Below are positions 1 through 8,651 of a DNA stretch of 64,000 nt, one piece after another. Origin of the DNA: Sphingomonas hankookensis (GTDB taxonomy: Bacteria > Pseudomonadota > Alphaproteobacteria > Sphingomonadales > Sphingomonadaceae); the NCBI RefSeq assembly GCF_022664465.1, contig NZ_JAKREV010000001.1, positions 124,001 through 188,000 of the forward strand. Reading direction: 5' to 3'. The notes below the pieces were generated by a model. The model saw only the letters and a list, made by a program, of their open reading frames with translations, was not told where the DNA came from and ran no database searches. Within the stretch, counting starts at the first letter, position 1. Each line of letters begins with the position of its first letter. Position numbers and translations under genes: made by a program.

Positions 1-105
1 GGCAACGTCGGTCGCATTCGCCGCAACCGTCATCTCACCACCACCGCAAGCCGACAGCAGCAGCATCGCACCCAGCCCGATCGTCATCGTCGCCGACCCC
101 TTCAT
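1..105 (-). CDS. Putative lipoprotein, 5' part only (candidate immunity protein)
   Basis: Only the first 35 codons are inside the window. The reading begins MKGSATMTIGLGAMLLLSAC, a typical lipoprotein signal with the lipobox LSAC, followed by a small, Gly-rich mature start, so the product should be lipidated and exported to the periplasm or outer membrane. The ATG shares 4 bases (ATGA) with the stop of the amidase-like gene before it, and a GGAGGG ribosome-binding site lies 3 to 8 bases upstream. Tight coupling to a wall-degrading enzyme gene in a type VI cluster suggests, by inference, a periplasmic immunity protein protecting against that enzyme. The mature part is off the edge, so no family can be named. 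Confidence 0.6.
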   Translation of the reverse strand, partial: MKGSATMTIGLGAMLLLSACGGGEMTVAANATDVA

Positions 106-1010
106 CGTCCCTCCGGCCAGCGCATGGCCTTCACCGTATATTGCTTGAGCGGGTAGTTGGAGACCTTCACCTGGTTCCCCTGGTTACCGCCCAACAGCTG
201 GATATGCGTCGCCGTCTGCCCGACGAAGAACGCCACATGATTGCCCGACGACGATCCGGTCGCGCCGTCGACGCCGCGCGGCGTACGATAGATATGGACG
301 ATGCAGCCATAGCGGGGTTCGGACAGCGCCGTGCCGAACTTGCCCCAGTCCGCCGCCCGCGCGCTTCGGATACCGCGGATGCCGGCCTGTTCGAGGCACC
401 AGTTCACGAACGACGCACACCACGCGACCTCGTCGGTCTTGGCCGCCAGCGTGGTGGTGGCATGATATTCGACGATGCGCGGATTATGCGCCCGCCCGGC
501 GACCTCGGCCACCCCCTTTTCGGCCAGCGCCACCCGCATCCACGGCGCGCCGATCGTCGATCCGGGCGGTTCGAGCTGCGCGCTGCGATGGAGTGCCGGC
601 CGGGCCGCGGCGGCTGCAGTTCGCGTGGCGGCCGGGCGCGCGGCGGTCGCCGTACCACCCATGCCCCGCCCCGGCGGTGCGTCGCCGATCGGCAGGTTAC
701 GGATCGACGGCGCCGTAACCGCGCGGGTCGGCGTACCACTCGAAGACCGGGACGGTGCCACAGCAGGGGACGGCGTACGCGGCAGTGCCGACCCGCCGAC
801 GCCCAGACTGCTCCAGGTCCTGGCGCCGACGACGCCGTCGACCTCCAACCCCCGGCCTTGCTGGAAGCTGCGCACGGCACGCTCGGTCGCGGCGCCGAAG
901 ACGCCGTCCAGTTCCAACGGTGGCCGGGGACGGGCCGTCGTGTTCAACAGATGTTGCAACATCTGGACCTGTTGGCCCCGGGCGCCTCGATCGATCTCTC
1001 CAAACCGCAC
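102..1010 (-). CDS. Peptidoglycan-binding / Cys-His amidase-like protein, candidate T6SS effector
   Basis: 302 residues. Residues 1-72 form a PG_binding_1 domain (DGVFGAATERAVRSFQ, then a DGVVGARTW repeat). A Pro/Ala/Arg-rich linker follows to about residue 150. The C-terminal part resembles the TIGR02594/CHAP-like papain-fold group: WCASFVNWC with a likely nucleophile Cys198, and GNHVAFF with His258, so it probably cuts an amide bond in the peptide of peptidoglycan. There is no signal peptide, so delivery to a periplasm needs a secretion system. The start is GTG, with GGAG 8 bases upstream. It lies in the type VI operon, 64 bases after a small membrane gene, and overlaps a lipoprotein gene by 4 bases. 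A phage-type endolysin is the alternative, but no phage genes are nearby. Confidence 0.7.
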   Translation of the reverse strand: MRFGEIDRGARGQQVQMLQHLLNTTARPRPPLELDGVFGAATERAVRSFQQGRGLEVDGVVGARTWSSLGVGGSALPRTPSPAVAPSRSSSGTPTRAVTAPSIRNLPIGDAPPGRGMGGTATAARPAATRTAAAAARPALHRSAQLEPPGSTIGAPWMRVALAEKGVAEVAGRAHNPRIVEYHATTTLAAKTDEVAWCASFVNWCLEQAGIRGIRSARAADWGKFGTALSEPRYGCIVHIYRTPRGVDGATGSSSGNHVAFFVGQTATHIQLLGGNQGNQVKVSNYPLKQYTVKAMRWPEGR

Positions 1011-1074
1011 GATTCCGTCTCCGTCTCTACACGGCGCAACCCTGAACGTTCCGCCTTCGCAATGGATGCATCGT

Positions 1075-1308
1075 TTACCTTATTTCGTCGGTCGGCCTCC
1101 GCCACGTGGTCAGCAGCGTCACGACGATCAGCAGCACCAGCGCGTCGATCGCCACTAGCGCGAACCAGGGGCTGGTCCATTTGTCCAGGTTCATCGTCCG
1201 CCCGTAAAAGGGCGGACCGGGGCCATAGGCCTCGTTCAGCATGTCGATGGTGATCCACACCGCACCCGCCGCGATCACCGCCGCCGCGATCCAGCGCAGG
1301 ACGCGCAT
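1075..1308 (-). CDS. Small two-helix membrane protein
   Basis: 77 residues. Two hydrophobic stretches (about residues 5-21 and 49-67) flank a short polar loop with GPGPPFYGRT, and the C-terminus is Arg-rich (TTWRRPTDEIR), suggesting an inner-membrane protein with two helices. The ATG at 1308 is preferred because GGAG lies 8 bases upstream; a GTG at 1317 is possible but has no site. It sits between clpV and the amidase-like effector gene. I do not recognise a family. A role in the secretion system or as an accessory to the effector is only a guess from position. About 230 bases between it and clpV hold no gene or site that I can support. Confidence 0.5.
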   Translation of the reverse strand: MRVLRWIAAAVIAAGAVWITIDMLNEAYGPGPPFYGRTMNLDKWTSPWFALVAIDALVLLIVVTLLTTWRRPTDEIR

Positions 1309-1542
1309 CAACGGCACTCCGCCACGTGCACGAAACGGCTCGAAGTTGGCGAGGTCATCGCATCCATCCGTTCAACGAACCGCGCATCGCGCCGGTCACG
1401 TCGGTGCAACCGGTATGACCCAGCGCCGACCGGCCGCACGGCGGCACCGCCGGATCGCCACGTTCGCGCACATATCGGTCTTGAGGCATGCATGTTCCTC
1501 TCGATCCCCGTCAGGATAGGTCGTCGCCGTAACCCGCTGCAA

Positions 1543-4164
1543 TCATTCCGCCGGGCGCTCCGCCGCGTCGGATGCACCGTCGAACCGATAGATCAGCGTG
1601 TCGCCCGATACCGTCACCGCGATCGATCGCACCTCATCGCCGCGCATCCGCCGTTCAAGCAGCGCGACCGACATGTCGGGCAGCATCGAATTGGTCAGGA
1701 TCGCATCGATCATCCGCCCGCCCGACGCCGCTTCGGTACAGCGTTCGACGATATGGTCGACCACCGCCGGATCGATGGTGAGCATGATGCCATGATTGTC
1801 GCGGATGCGCCGCTCGATCCGCCCCAGATGGAGCCGGACGATCCCGGCCAGCATGTCCTTGCTCAATGGATAATAGGGCAGCACCGACAATCGCCCGAGC
1901 AAGGCTGGTGGAAACACCTTGAGCAGTTCGGGCCGAAGCGCCGTGGCGAGCGCATCGGGGGCCGGCGCCGTCTCCTCATCCTCGGTCAGCGTCGCGATCA
2001 GGTCGGTACCGACGTTCGACGTCAGCAGGATCACCGTGTTGCGGAAGTCGATGTGCCGCCCCTCGGCATCGTTCATGAACCCCTTGTCGAACACCTGGAA
2101 GAACATCTCGTGGACGTCCGGATGCGCCTTCTCGACCTCGTCGAGCAGCACCACCGAATAGGGCCGCCGCCGTACCGCTTCGGTCAGCACCCCGCCCTGC
2201 CCGTATCCGACATAGCCGGCCGGCGCGCCTTTGAGCGTGGAGACGGTGTGCGCCTCCTGAAACTCGCTCATGTTGATGACGATCATCGAATCGTCGCCGG
2301 AAAACAGCAGTTCGGACAGGGCATGCGCGGTCTCGGTCTTGCCGACGCCCGACGGGCCGCACAGCATGAACACGCCTACCGGTTTGGCAGGGTTGTCGAG
2401 CTTCGCGCGGCTGGTCTGGATGCGCTTGGCGATCGCGTCCATCGCATGATCCTGCCCAATCACCCGTGCCTTCAGCGCGGTGCCGATGGTCAGCACGCTT
2501 TCGATCTCGTCCTTGACCATCCGCCCGACCGGGATGCCGGTCCAGTCGCCAACAACGGCGGCGATCGCGTCACCATCGACCACGCCGAACACCATGGGAT
2601 CGTCACCTGCCGCCACCCGCGCCGCCGCCAGCGCGGCGTCGAGTGCGACACTTTCGTCAACTTCCCGCGCGGCACGCACCGCCTCCAGCGACTCACGCTC
2701 GGCGGTCCATTTCGCCTCGACCGTCTCCACCGCAGTGCGCGCCTCCCCGATCGCTGCATCCAGTTCGGCCAGCCGGTCGTCGCGACGATAGCGTTGCTGC
2801 GTCTCGCGCTCGACTACGCCGCGCTCAGCCTCCAACAGTTCGAGCCGCCGCCGCCGGTCCTCGACCGCGGCCGGAGTGGCATGCTGCGACACCGCGACGC
2901 GCGCGGCGGCGGTATCGAGCAGACTCACCGCCTTGTCGGGCAATTGCCGCGCCGGCACGTAACGCTGCGACAGGGTGACCGCGGCACTTACCGCTTCGTC
3001 CAGCACGACGACACCGTGATGCGCCTCCATCGCGCCGACCACCGACCGCAGCATATCGATCGCCACGCCCGTCTCCGGCTCGGCGACATCGACCGGCTGG
3101 AACCGGCGGGTGAGCGCCGGGTCCTTTTCGAAATATTGGCGATATTCGGCATAAGTCGTGGCAGCGATGGTCCGCAGCCGTCCGCGCGCCAGCGCCGGTT
3201 TCAGCAGATTGGCGGCATCGCCGGTCCCGGCCTGTCCGCCTGCCCCCACCAGCGTATGTGCCTCGTCGATGAACAGGATCACCGGGCTGGCCGCGCCCTC
3301 GACCTCGTCGATCACCTGCCGTAGTCGCTTCTCGAACTCGCCCTTCACGCCAGCACCCGCCTGCATCAGCGTCACGTCGAGCGCGCGCAGCGTCACGCCT
3401 TTCAGCGCGGGCGGCACGTCGCCATCGGCGATGCGGCGGGCGAAGCCTTCGACCACCGCCGTCTTGCCGACGCCGGCCTCGCCGATCAGGATCGGGTTGT
3501 TCTGCCGCCGCCGCAGCAGCACGTCGATCAGCTGGCGGATCTCCGCATCCCGCCCGACCACGGCGTCGATCTCGCCCGCACGAGCCTTGGCGGTCAGGTC
3601 GGTCGAATAGCGGGCCAGCGCCTCTCCCGCCGGGGCCGGAGCGTTCGCCGCCGGGGCACCTGAGTCGCTTGGCGCGCCCGCGTTCGTTTCTGCCGAGGGT
3701 TTCACGATCGCATCGAAGTCCGCGCCCAGCCGGTCGACCGCGACCTTGCGCCATTCGCCACTGGTCGCGAACAACGCGTTGCGCAGCGTTGGCGTCCGCA
3801 GCATCCCGTACAGCAGATGCCCGGTCCGCACCTTCCCCACCCCGAATTGCAGCGAGGCGTAGAGCCAGCCCTTCTCGATCGCCTCTTCGACCTGCGGCGC
3901 GAAGTCGGAAATCGCCGACGCCCCCCGCGGCAAGATGTCGAGCGCCCCGACGATGTCGCGTGCCAGCACCGCATCGTCGATACCGAACGCCGCGCGGATC
4001 GCGGCGATGTCGCCGGTCGAATCCTGCACCAGAAGATGCAGCCAGTGGACCAGCTCGACGTAAGGGTTACCGCGCATCCGGGCAAAACCGGTGGCGGACT
4101 CGATCGCCTGCAACGCATTGGCATCGAGGCGGCCGAACAGGGCGGTACGGCTGATATCGGTCAT
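1543..4164 (-). CDS. tssH: Type VI secretion ATPase TssH/ClpV
   Basis: 873 residues, the usual length for ClpV. It is a Clp/Hsp100 disaggregase that takes apart the contracted TssB/TssC sheath in the cytoplasm so that subunits can be reused. The N-domain (about residues 1-150) is followed by AAA+ module 1 with Walker A GEAGVGKT near residue 227 and Walker B ILFIDEAHT, a middle coiled-coil, and AAA+ module 2 with GPSGVGKT near residue 602 and VVLLDEVEKAHPDV. The start at 4164 (MTDISRTALFGRL) follows AAGGA; the open frame extends further upstream but with no domain similarity. It is the last recognised core gene of the minus-strand cluster in this window. Confidence 0.95.
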   Translation of the reverse strand: MTDISRTALFGRLDANALQAIESATGFARMRGNPYVELVHWLHLLVQDSTGDIAAIRAAFGIDDAVLARDIVGALDILPRGASAISDFAPQVEEAIEKGWLYASLQFGVGKVRTGHLLYGMLRTPTLRNALFATSGEWRKVAVDRLGADFDAIVKPSAETNAGAPSDSGAPAANAPAPAGEALARYSTDLTAKARAGEIDAVVGRDAEIRQLIDVLLRRRQNNPILIGEAGVGKTAVVEGFARRIADGDVPPALKGVTLRALDVTLMQAGAGVKGEFEKRLRQVIDEVEGAASPVILFIDEAHTLVGAGGQAGTGDAANLLKPALARGRLRTIAATTYAEYRQYFEKDPALTRRFQPVDVAEPETGVAIDMLRSVVGAMEAHHGVVVLDEAVSAAVTLSQRYVPARQLPDKAVSLLDTAAARVAVSQHATPAAVEDRRRRLELLEAERGVVERETQQRYRRDDRLAELDAAIGEARTAVETVEAKWTAERESLEAVRAAREVDESVALDAALAAARVAAGDDPMVFGVVDGDAIAAVVGDWTGIPVGRMVKDEIESVLTIGTALKARVIGQDHAMDAIAKRIQTSRAKLDNPAKPVGVFMLCGPSGVGKTETAHALSELLFSGDDSMIVINMSEFQEAHTVSTLKGAPAGYVGYGQGGVLTEAVRRRPYSVVLLDEVEKAHPDVHEMFFQVFDKGFMNDAEGRHIDFRNTVILLTSNVGTDLIATLTEDEETAPAPDALATALRPELLKVFPPALLGRLSVLPYYPLSKDMLAGIVRLHLGRIERRIRDNHGIMLTIDPAVVDHIVERCTEAASGGRMIDAILTNSMLPDMSVALLERRMRGDEVRSIAVTVSGDTLIYRFDGASDAAERPAE

Positions 4165-4207
4165 GCGATTCCTTGTCGGCCGATGGACTGGATAGGCGTC
4201 GGACGCG

Positions 4208-4840
4208 CTACTGGATGGCGCGCCGCATGTCGGCGATCGACTGCGCCCCGGCGAGCGACGCCTTTTTCGACTGCGCGGCATCGATCGCGAACCGGTTGGT
4301 CGCGGCGTCCCACGTAAAGGCGATCGGTTCGCGCGATTCCGCATTCGGCGAATACGAGGTGAAGACCACGCCGATGCCGACGGGCTCGCCCGGCGACACG
4401 ATGCCCGCCGCGACCGGTCCTCCGCAACTGGTGGTCTCATAGTCGCCCTGCCCGATGGTCGGGACCAGCGCGACGCGGTCGCCCTGCACCACGCCGGCGA
4501 AGCAGCCCGGAACGTCGGGGGCCAAGGTCGCCTCACCAGTCACCAGCGTCGCGACTTCCCGCTCGCCCGCGACCAGCCGGAACGACTGGGCCTTGCTCAC
4601 TTTGACGTCGCTCCAGCCGGCCTTGGCAGCGCTCGCCTCGGCGGCAGCGATGCTGGCCGCGCTCGCCGCACCGGACAGGCGGATGCCCTCGACCGGTTTC
4701 GGAGCGGGAGCTGGTGCGTCGCTCGACACCGGCGCCGGTGTGCCGTTGTCAGCAACGACCTCGGCCGATTGCCCTTCGGGTGCCGCGCCACAGGCGGCAA
4801 GCGACAGGCCGGCCAGATACAGCATGAATTTGGGTCGCAT
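4208..4840 (-). CDS. Periplasmic lipoprotein, candidate immunity protein for the muramidase effector
   Basis: 210 residues. The N-terminus MRPKFMLYLAGLSLAACG is a lipoprotein signal with lipobox LAAC. An Ala/Pro-rich spacer follows, and then a roughly 150-residue globular part with two cysteines (PGCFAG and TTSCGG) that could form a disulfide outside the cytoplasm. The ATG at 4840 has AGGA 8 bases upstream, and only 11 bases separate it from the muramidase stop. A second ATG at 4849 is too close to the site. I do not recognise the family. Position directly after a wall hydrolase gene in a type VI operon suggests an immunity protein that blocks the enzyme in the periplasm; this is inference. 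Confidence 0.65.
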   Translation of the reverse strand: MRPKFMLYLAGLSLAACGAAPEGQSAEVVADNGTPAPVSSDAPAPAPKPVEGIRLSGAASAASIAAAEASAAKAGWSDVKVSKAQSFRLVAGEREVATLVTGEATLAPDVPGCFAGVVQGDRVALVPTIGQGDYETTSCGGPVAAGIVSPGEPVGIGVVFTSYSPNAESREPIAFTWDAATNRFAIDAAQSKKASLAGAQSIADMRRAIQ

Positions 4841-4851
4841 GGTCGGCATCC

Positions 4852-5769
4852 TCACTGTGCGGCGTATTTCTGGTAATTGGTCCGCATCTTCTCGTCGTAT
4901 TTGTACTTCCTGTAGCTCGGCCCGTTGTAGATGCGGGCGAACTCCGGCCAGTTCCGGCTGCGGATCGCCGACAACAGCCGCCGGTCGGCGCGGACGAAGG
5001 CGATGAACGCCTCGACCTGCAGCAGCAGCGACTTCTTCATCGCGTCGACGAACGCCTCGACGGTGGAATGCCCGGCCTGCACATGGTTTTCGCCGAGGAT
5101 CTGGAACGCGCCCCAACTGGCCGATTTCAGCGCGGCGGCACGGTCGAGGGCCATCGCCCGTTCCAGCTTGGGATATTGTTCGGAATCTCGGCCATAGCCG
5201 CCGGGGGTCGCATTGCAGATGTCGGGATGCGCAGCGGCGAAGCGCCCGTTGGTATGCTTGTGGAATTTGTGCCGCTCGAACAGGATGGTCGGGCGACCGG
5301 CGGAGTCATAGGGGCCACGGATCGCGACCTCGGTTTCCACCACCGCCTTCACCGCCGCCGTCTCGCAACCCAGCCGGGCGGCGATGTCGACATAGGTCGC
5401 CTCGCTGATGCCTCCGGGGCCGGCGCGACCACCCGCAGCGGGGCGCGGTGCCGGTGCGGCAGGCGCTCCGCCCGTCGGTCGTGGCGCAGGGGCAGGCGGT
5501 GCCGCCGGACGTCCACCGGCCGGCGCGCGGCTCAAGGCGGTCAGGGTCGGACCGCCGGGATCGACGACGCCGTCCGGCTTGCCGAAGCGCAGCACCTGCG
5601 CCTGATACCGCGAGATCGCGGCGGCGGTGCGCGGACCGAAGATGCCGTCCTCGCGCAATGCTTCCTGCCCTGGCACACGGCTGCGTGTGCGGTTCAGCAG
5701 GCTCTGGATGGTGCGAACGTCGGCCGTGCGATTGGGTCGCCGTGGACCGACGGGCGTTGCGATCATCAT
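4852..5769 (-). CDS. Peptidoglycan-binding N-acetylmuramidase, candidate T6SS effector
   Basis: 305 residues. About residues 8-75 are a PG_binding_1 domain (TADVRTIQSLLN ... EDGIFGPRTAAAISRYQ). A Pro/Ala/Gly linker follows. The C-terminal 185 residues match the N-acetylmuramidase (DUF3380, PF11860) endolysin family: VVETEV carries the likely catalytic Glu, followed by GRPTILFERHKFH, the conserved SASWGAFQILG, and a C-terminal ARIYNGPSYRKYKYD block. It should cleave the glycan strand of peptidoglycan. No signal peptide is present. The ATG at 5769 overlaps the tssG stop (ATGATGA) and has AAAGGAAG 8 bases upstream. Between tssG and a lipoprotein gene, it is best read as an antibacterial type VI effector related to phage lysins. 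Confidence 0.8.
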   Translation of the reverse strand: MMIATPVGPRRPNRTADVRTIQSLLNRTRSRVPGQEALREDGIFGPRTAAAISRYQAQVLRFGKPDGVVDPGGPTLTALSRAPAGGRPAAPPAPAPRPTGGAPAAPAPRPAAGGRAGPGGISEATYVDIAARLGCETAAVKAVVETEVAIRGPYDSAGRPTILFERHKFHKHTNGRFAAAHPDICNATPGGYGRDSEQYPKLERAMALDRAAALKSASWGAFQILGENHVQAGHSTVEAFVDAMKKSLLLQVEAFIAFVRADRRLLSAIRSRNWPEFARIYNGPSYRKYKYDEKMRTNYQKYAAQ

Positions 5770-6806
5770 CGTTCCGCTTCCTTTCGTGTCGCCCCCGTTG
5801 ATACGCCCCCACCCCGCCGCAGATGCGCGTCGCGGCGCACCCCTACGCCACCGCTGCCCAGCCAGCCGCTCCATCCCAGCCGGGTCCTGCCGTCGAGCCG
5901 GGCCGGCGTCGCGTTTCCCGCGTCGATCTCCAGCGCGACGTCCCATTCGAGGTGGCTGGGCGCAAAGGCGTCGAGCGCCTCCGACAGGATCGCGAAGCGG
6001 CTGCCCGACGGCAGCAAAGCGGCATAGTCAGCGGCCGATTTCGCTCGGATGACGACGCGAAACGCATCGCTCACCACCTTGGCCCGCCCGCCGAGCATCA
6101 CCTCGTCGCCTAGCCGCGCGAACTGTCGGCCGAGGCGCGTCAGGTCCGCGGCATCAATGTCCCGCCAGCGCGGCTGATATTCCTCGACGAGCACTTCCTG
6201 TCCCAGCAGGTGCGTCAACGCATCCTCGATCGCCCCGGCGCTGCGCCGGCCGGCGAACAGCGCGGCATAATGGACCCGCCCCGCCGCCGGGAACGCCACG
6301 TCCGGCCGCACGCCGTCGCCCGCCCCGGTCAGCCGCGCCAGGCCGCTTGCGAAGCGATCATCGTCCGGCCGGTCGGCCTGTGCTGCCGGCTGCGAATCGC
6401 TCCATGCGCGGAAGAAGAATTGCAGCATCCTGCCTGCCAACAGGTCGAGCCAGCGACCGAACGGCCGCGACCGGGCATAGCGCCGCTCGAACGTCGCGAA
6501 TTCGGTCATATGCTGCGGCAACGGCCCCATCGGTCCGGTCAGGCCGAACCAGTATCCGCCGACCCGCGCCCGCCCGTCGCGGATCTCGACCTCGGCCAGC
6601 GTCGAATCCGGGAAGGCCAATGAGGGCACCTGCGTCAGGTCGGCAACGCTCTGCGCCGGACGCCGTGCTCGCCCGACGCGGGGCAGGTGCCGCGCACGCG
6701 CCTCCGCCCCGCGGACGATCGGGAACAGGCCGAACCGCTTGGTGTCGGCCGCCGCCTCTGCGAGGAAAGTCAGATGGTCGGACGCCGACCGATCCTCAGC
6801 GGCCAT
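5766..6806 (-). CDS. tssG: Type VI baseplate protein TssG
   Basis: 346 residues. TssG forms the baseplate wedge with TssE, TssF and TssK under the sheath. Family features are visible: the N-terminal RFGLFPIVRGAEARA block, PSLAFPDSTLAEVEI, and YWFGLTGPMGPLPQHMTEF, a highly conserved TssG segment (GLxGPxGxLPxHxTE). The start at 6806 is chosen because GGGGAG lies 8 bases upstream; the gene then overlaps the end of tssF by 37 bases. An upstream in-frame codon at 6842 lacks a site. The stop overlaps the muramidase gene start, so effector production is translationally coupled to the baseplate genes. Confidence 0.93.
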   Translation of the reverse strand: MAAEDRSASDHLTFLAEAAADTKRFGLFPIVRGAEARARHLPRVGRARRPAQSVADLTQVPSLAFPDSTLAEVEIRDGRARVGGYWFGLTGPMGPLPQHMTEFATFERRYARSRPFGRWLDLLAGRMLQFFFRAWSDSQPAAQADRPDDDRFASGLARLTGAGDGVRPDVAFPAAGRVHYAALFAGRRSAGAIEDALTHLLGQEVLVEEYQPRWRDIDAADLTRLGRQFARLGDEVMLGGRAKVVSDAFRVVIRAKSAADYAALLPSGSRFAILSEALDAFAPSHLEWDVALEIDAGNATPARLDGRTRLGWSGWLGSGGVGVRRDAHLRRGGGVSTGATRKEAER

Positions 6807-8647
6807 CGCTGAAACTCCCCTTCGTTGGCGCTGGAGAACCATGTCTCGGTGAAGCTGTTGATGCTGCTGAACTCCGCCAGGAAGCGTTCGAGGACGGCGG
6901 AGAACAGGAACATCCGCCCCTTGTCGAACGCGGCGTCGTCCAGCGTCACATGGATGCGATGGCCGCGGGCGATCGACATGCGGTCCATCCCAGGTACGCG
7001 CCGCGCGACGCGTTCGGACCGGATTGCCGTCACTCCGTCGACCTGCCGCCGCGACGCTGCATCATCCTGTCGCCCATAGAGTGCAAGATGATCGCGCAGC
7101 ACGCCCGGATCGTCGCCGTCCTGCGGCGCCAGCGTGGAATAGTTGGGCGTCAGGTGCCCGATCAGCCGCCACGCGGCATCGCCCAAGCCCATCGGCGTCT
7201 GCGGCTTGGTCGGTGCGCGCAGCACGCTGACGGTGCGCGCGGGTACGCCCGACACGGTGAAGTGATGCTCGCCGCGGAAGGTCAGCAACTCGGGCAGTTC
7301 GCGATTGGTGACCAGCGCGCGCACCGCCAGTTCGTCGACGCCGTCCAGCCGAGACGCGTCGCCGGGCGAGGTCAGCGCGATCCACGTTTCCGTGCCGGTA
7401 TATTCGCCCCGCCGTCGCAGCCGTCGTTCGCGCGTCGACAGCCGGCGCGGGCGCAGCTGCGTGGTGTAGAACAGCGCCTCGTTCCAGTCGTACAGCAGCG
7501 CGCCCGGCGCATAGAGCGGAGCAACGGTGCGTGCGTCGACATTGTTCGCGGCATAGGCCTGCACGTCGAGGATGCGGAACACCTCGTAATCGAGCGGTCG
7601 TGCGCGGTCGGGGACGACGTGATGCTCATGTTCGAACCGCGACACGCGTACCCGCCCCAGCTGCTTTTCGAACAGGTTGATCGCGGGCGTCGCGAACAGG
7701 CGGAAGTTCGACGGGTCGAGGGCGTTGTGCAGGATCTGCGCCGATCGCGAGAACAGCAGCACCACGTCGCACGCCGTCGGGCTGACGCGGAAGGCGCGGC
7801 CCAACCCCTTCAGGTCGACGAACAGGAAGCGTTCGGGACAGGCGAAATATTCGGTCAGCAACCGGTAGCCGCGGAACGAGCGCAGCTCTGGCGGCAACAG
7901 CGCCTGATCGTCGTCGAACCCGACCTGTCCCGGTGACGGCAAACGCATCCACCCGTCCGGCCCCGCCGCCGCATCGGCCGAGCGGGCGATGGTCGCGACC
8001 GTCTCCCCCACGATCTGGCGATAGAGTTCGGCGGGCACTGCCTCCGATCCGGCGAGGTAGATCGGCAGCATGTCGGGCAGCACCTGCGACAGTGCCGCAC
8101 CACCGGTCGTCTCGAACCGCAGCCGCAACCCCGCCTCGGCTCGGACGTCGGCGGCGGTGGCGAACGGGGCGACCGCGGCGCGGCTGGGCAGATATTCGGC
8201 CTGGGTGATCTTGAGTGGCCACAGCGTTACGTCATGGCCCGTGCGGAATTCCACCGACACGCCATTCTGTTCGGTCGCAGTCGCCACGAGCGGCGTGCCG
8301 CGCGGGACGACATAACCCTTGGTCAGGATCGGATCGCCGTCCTTGGGTTCGAACCCGGCGATGCACATCGACGGCGTCGGCGCCAGATAATGCGGTTGAA
8401 CCGCATGCAGCAGGTGATGGGTGAATTCGGGATATTGATCCGCGATCTTCAGCTGCACCCGCGCACCGAGGTACGCGACACCCTCCAGCAGCCGTTCGAC
8501 ATAGGGATCGGGATCGGTCGGCGTCTTGAGGCCCAGCCGTCCGGCCACCGCCTCGTGCTCGATCCCGAACGCCCGCGCTTCCTCACGCAGATAGGCGAGT
8601 TCGTCGTTGTAGTAGCGCAGCAGGCGCGGATCGATGCCGGTAGTCAT
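6770..8647 (-). CDS. tssF: Type VI baseplate protein TssF
   Basis: 625 residues, normal for TssF, the largest baseplate wedge subunit, which binds TssG. The N-terminus is diagnostic: LLRYYNDELAYLREEARAF, then DPYVERLLEGVAYLGARVQLK and QYPEFTHHLLHAVQPHYLAPTPSM. The C-terminal IGRRPTI ending and the SINSFTET motif (usual SFTEL) are also typical. It starts 4 bases after tssE and overlaps tssG, as expected for a co-translated baseplate block. Confidence 0.95.
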   Translation of the reverse strand: MTTGIDPRLLRYYNDELAYLREEARAFGIEHEAVAGRLGLKTPTDPDPYVERLLEGVAYLGARVQLKIADQYPEFTHHLLHAVQPHYLAPTPSMCIAGFEPKDGDPILTKGYVVPRGTPLVATATEQNGVSVEFRTGHDVTLWPLKITQAEYLPSRAAVAPFATAADVRAEAGLRLRFETTGGAALSQVLPDMLPIYLAGSEAVPAELYRQIVGETVATIARSADAAAGPDGWMRLPSPGQVGFDDDQALLPPELRSFRGYRLLTEYFACPERFLFVDLKGLGRAFRVSPTACDVVLLFSRSAQILHNALDPSNFRLFATPAINLFEKQLGRVRVSRFEHEHHVVPDRARPLDYEVFRILDVQAYAANNVDARTVAPLYAPGALLYDWNEALFYTTQLRPRRLSTRERRLRRRGEYTGTETWIALTSPGDASRLDGVDELAVRALVTNRELPELLTFRGEHHFTVSGVPARTVSVLRAPTKPQTPMGLGDAAWRLIGHLTPNYSTLAPQDGDDPGVLRDHLALYGRQDDAASRRQVDGVTAIRSERVARRVPGMDRMSIARGHRIHVTLDDAAFDKGRMFLFSAVLERFLAEFSSINSFTETWFSSANEGEFQRWPLRIGRRPTI

Positions 8648-8651
8648 CTGG

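Noticed and set aside
1044..1051. GAACGTTC upstream of the amidase-like gene
   Set aside because: Only the 8-base core is present, without the flanking GTG/CAC, and no sugar gene is near; expected by chance in 64 kb.
1308..1577. Minus-strand open frame in the clpV to small-gene gap
   Set aside because: Arg-rich, no ribosome-binding site, and no similarity to a known protein.
1492..3324. Plus-strand open frame of 610 codons opposite clpV
   Set aside because: His/Arg/Asp-rich shadow; ClpV on the other strand has complete Walker motifs.
102..5769. A prophage lysis cassette
   Set aside because: The lysin-like genes are embedded in a syntenic T6SS operon, with no holin, portal, capsid or integrase genes nearby.
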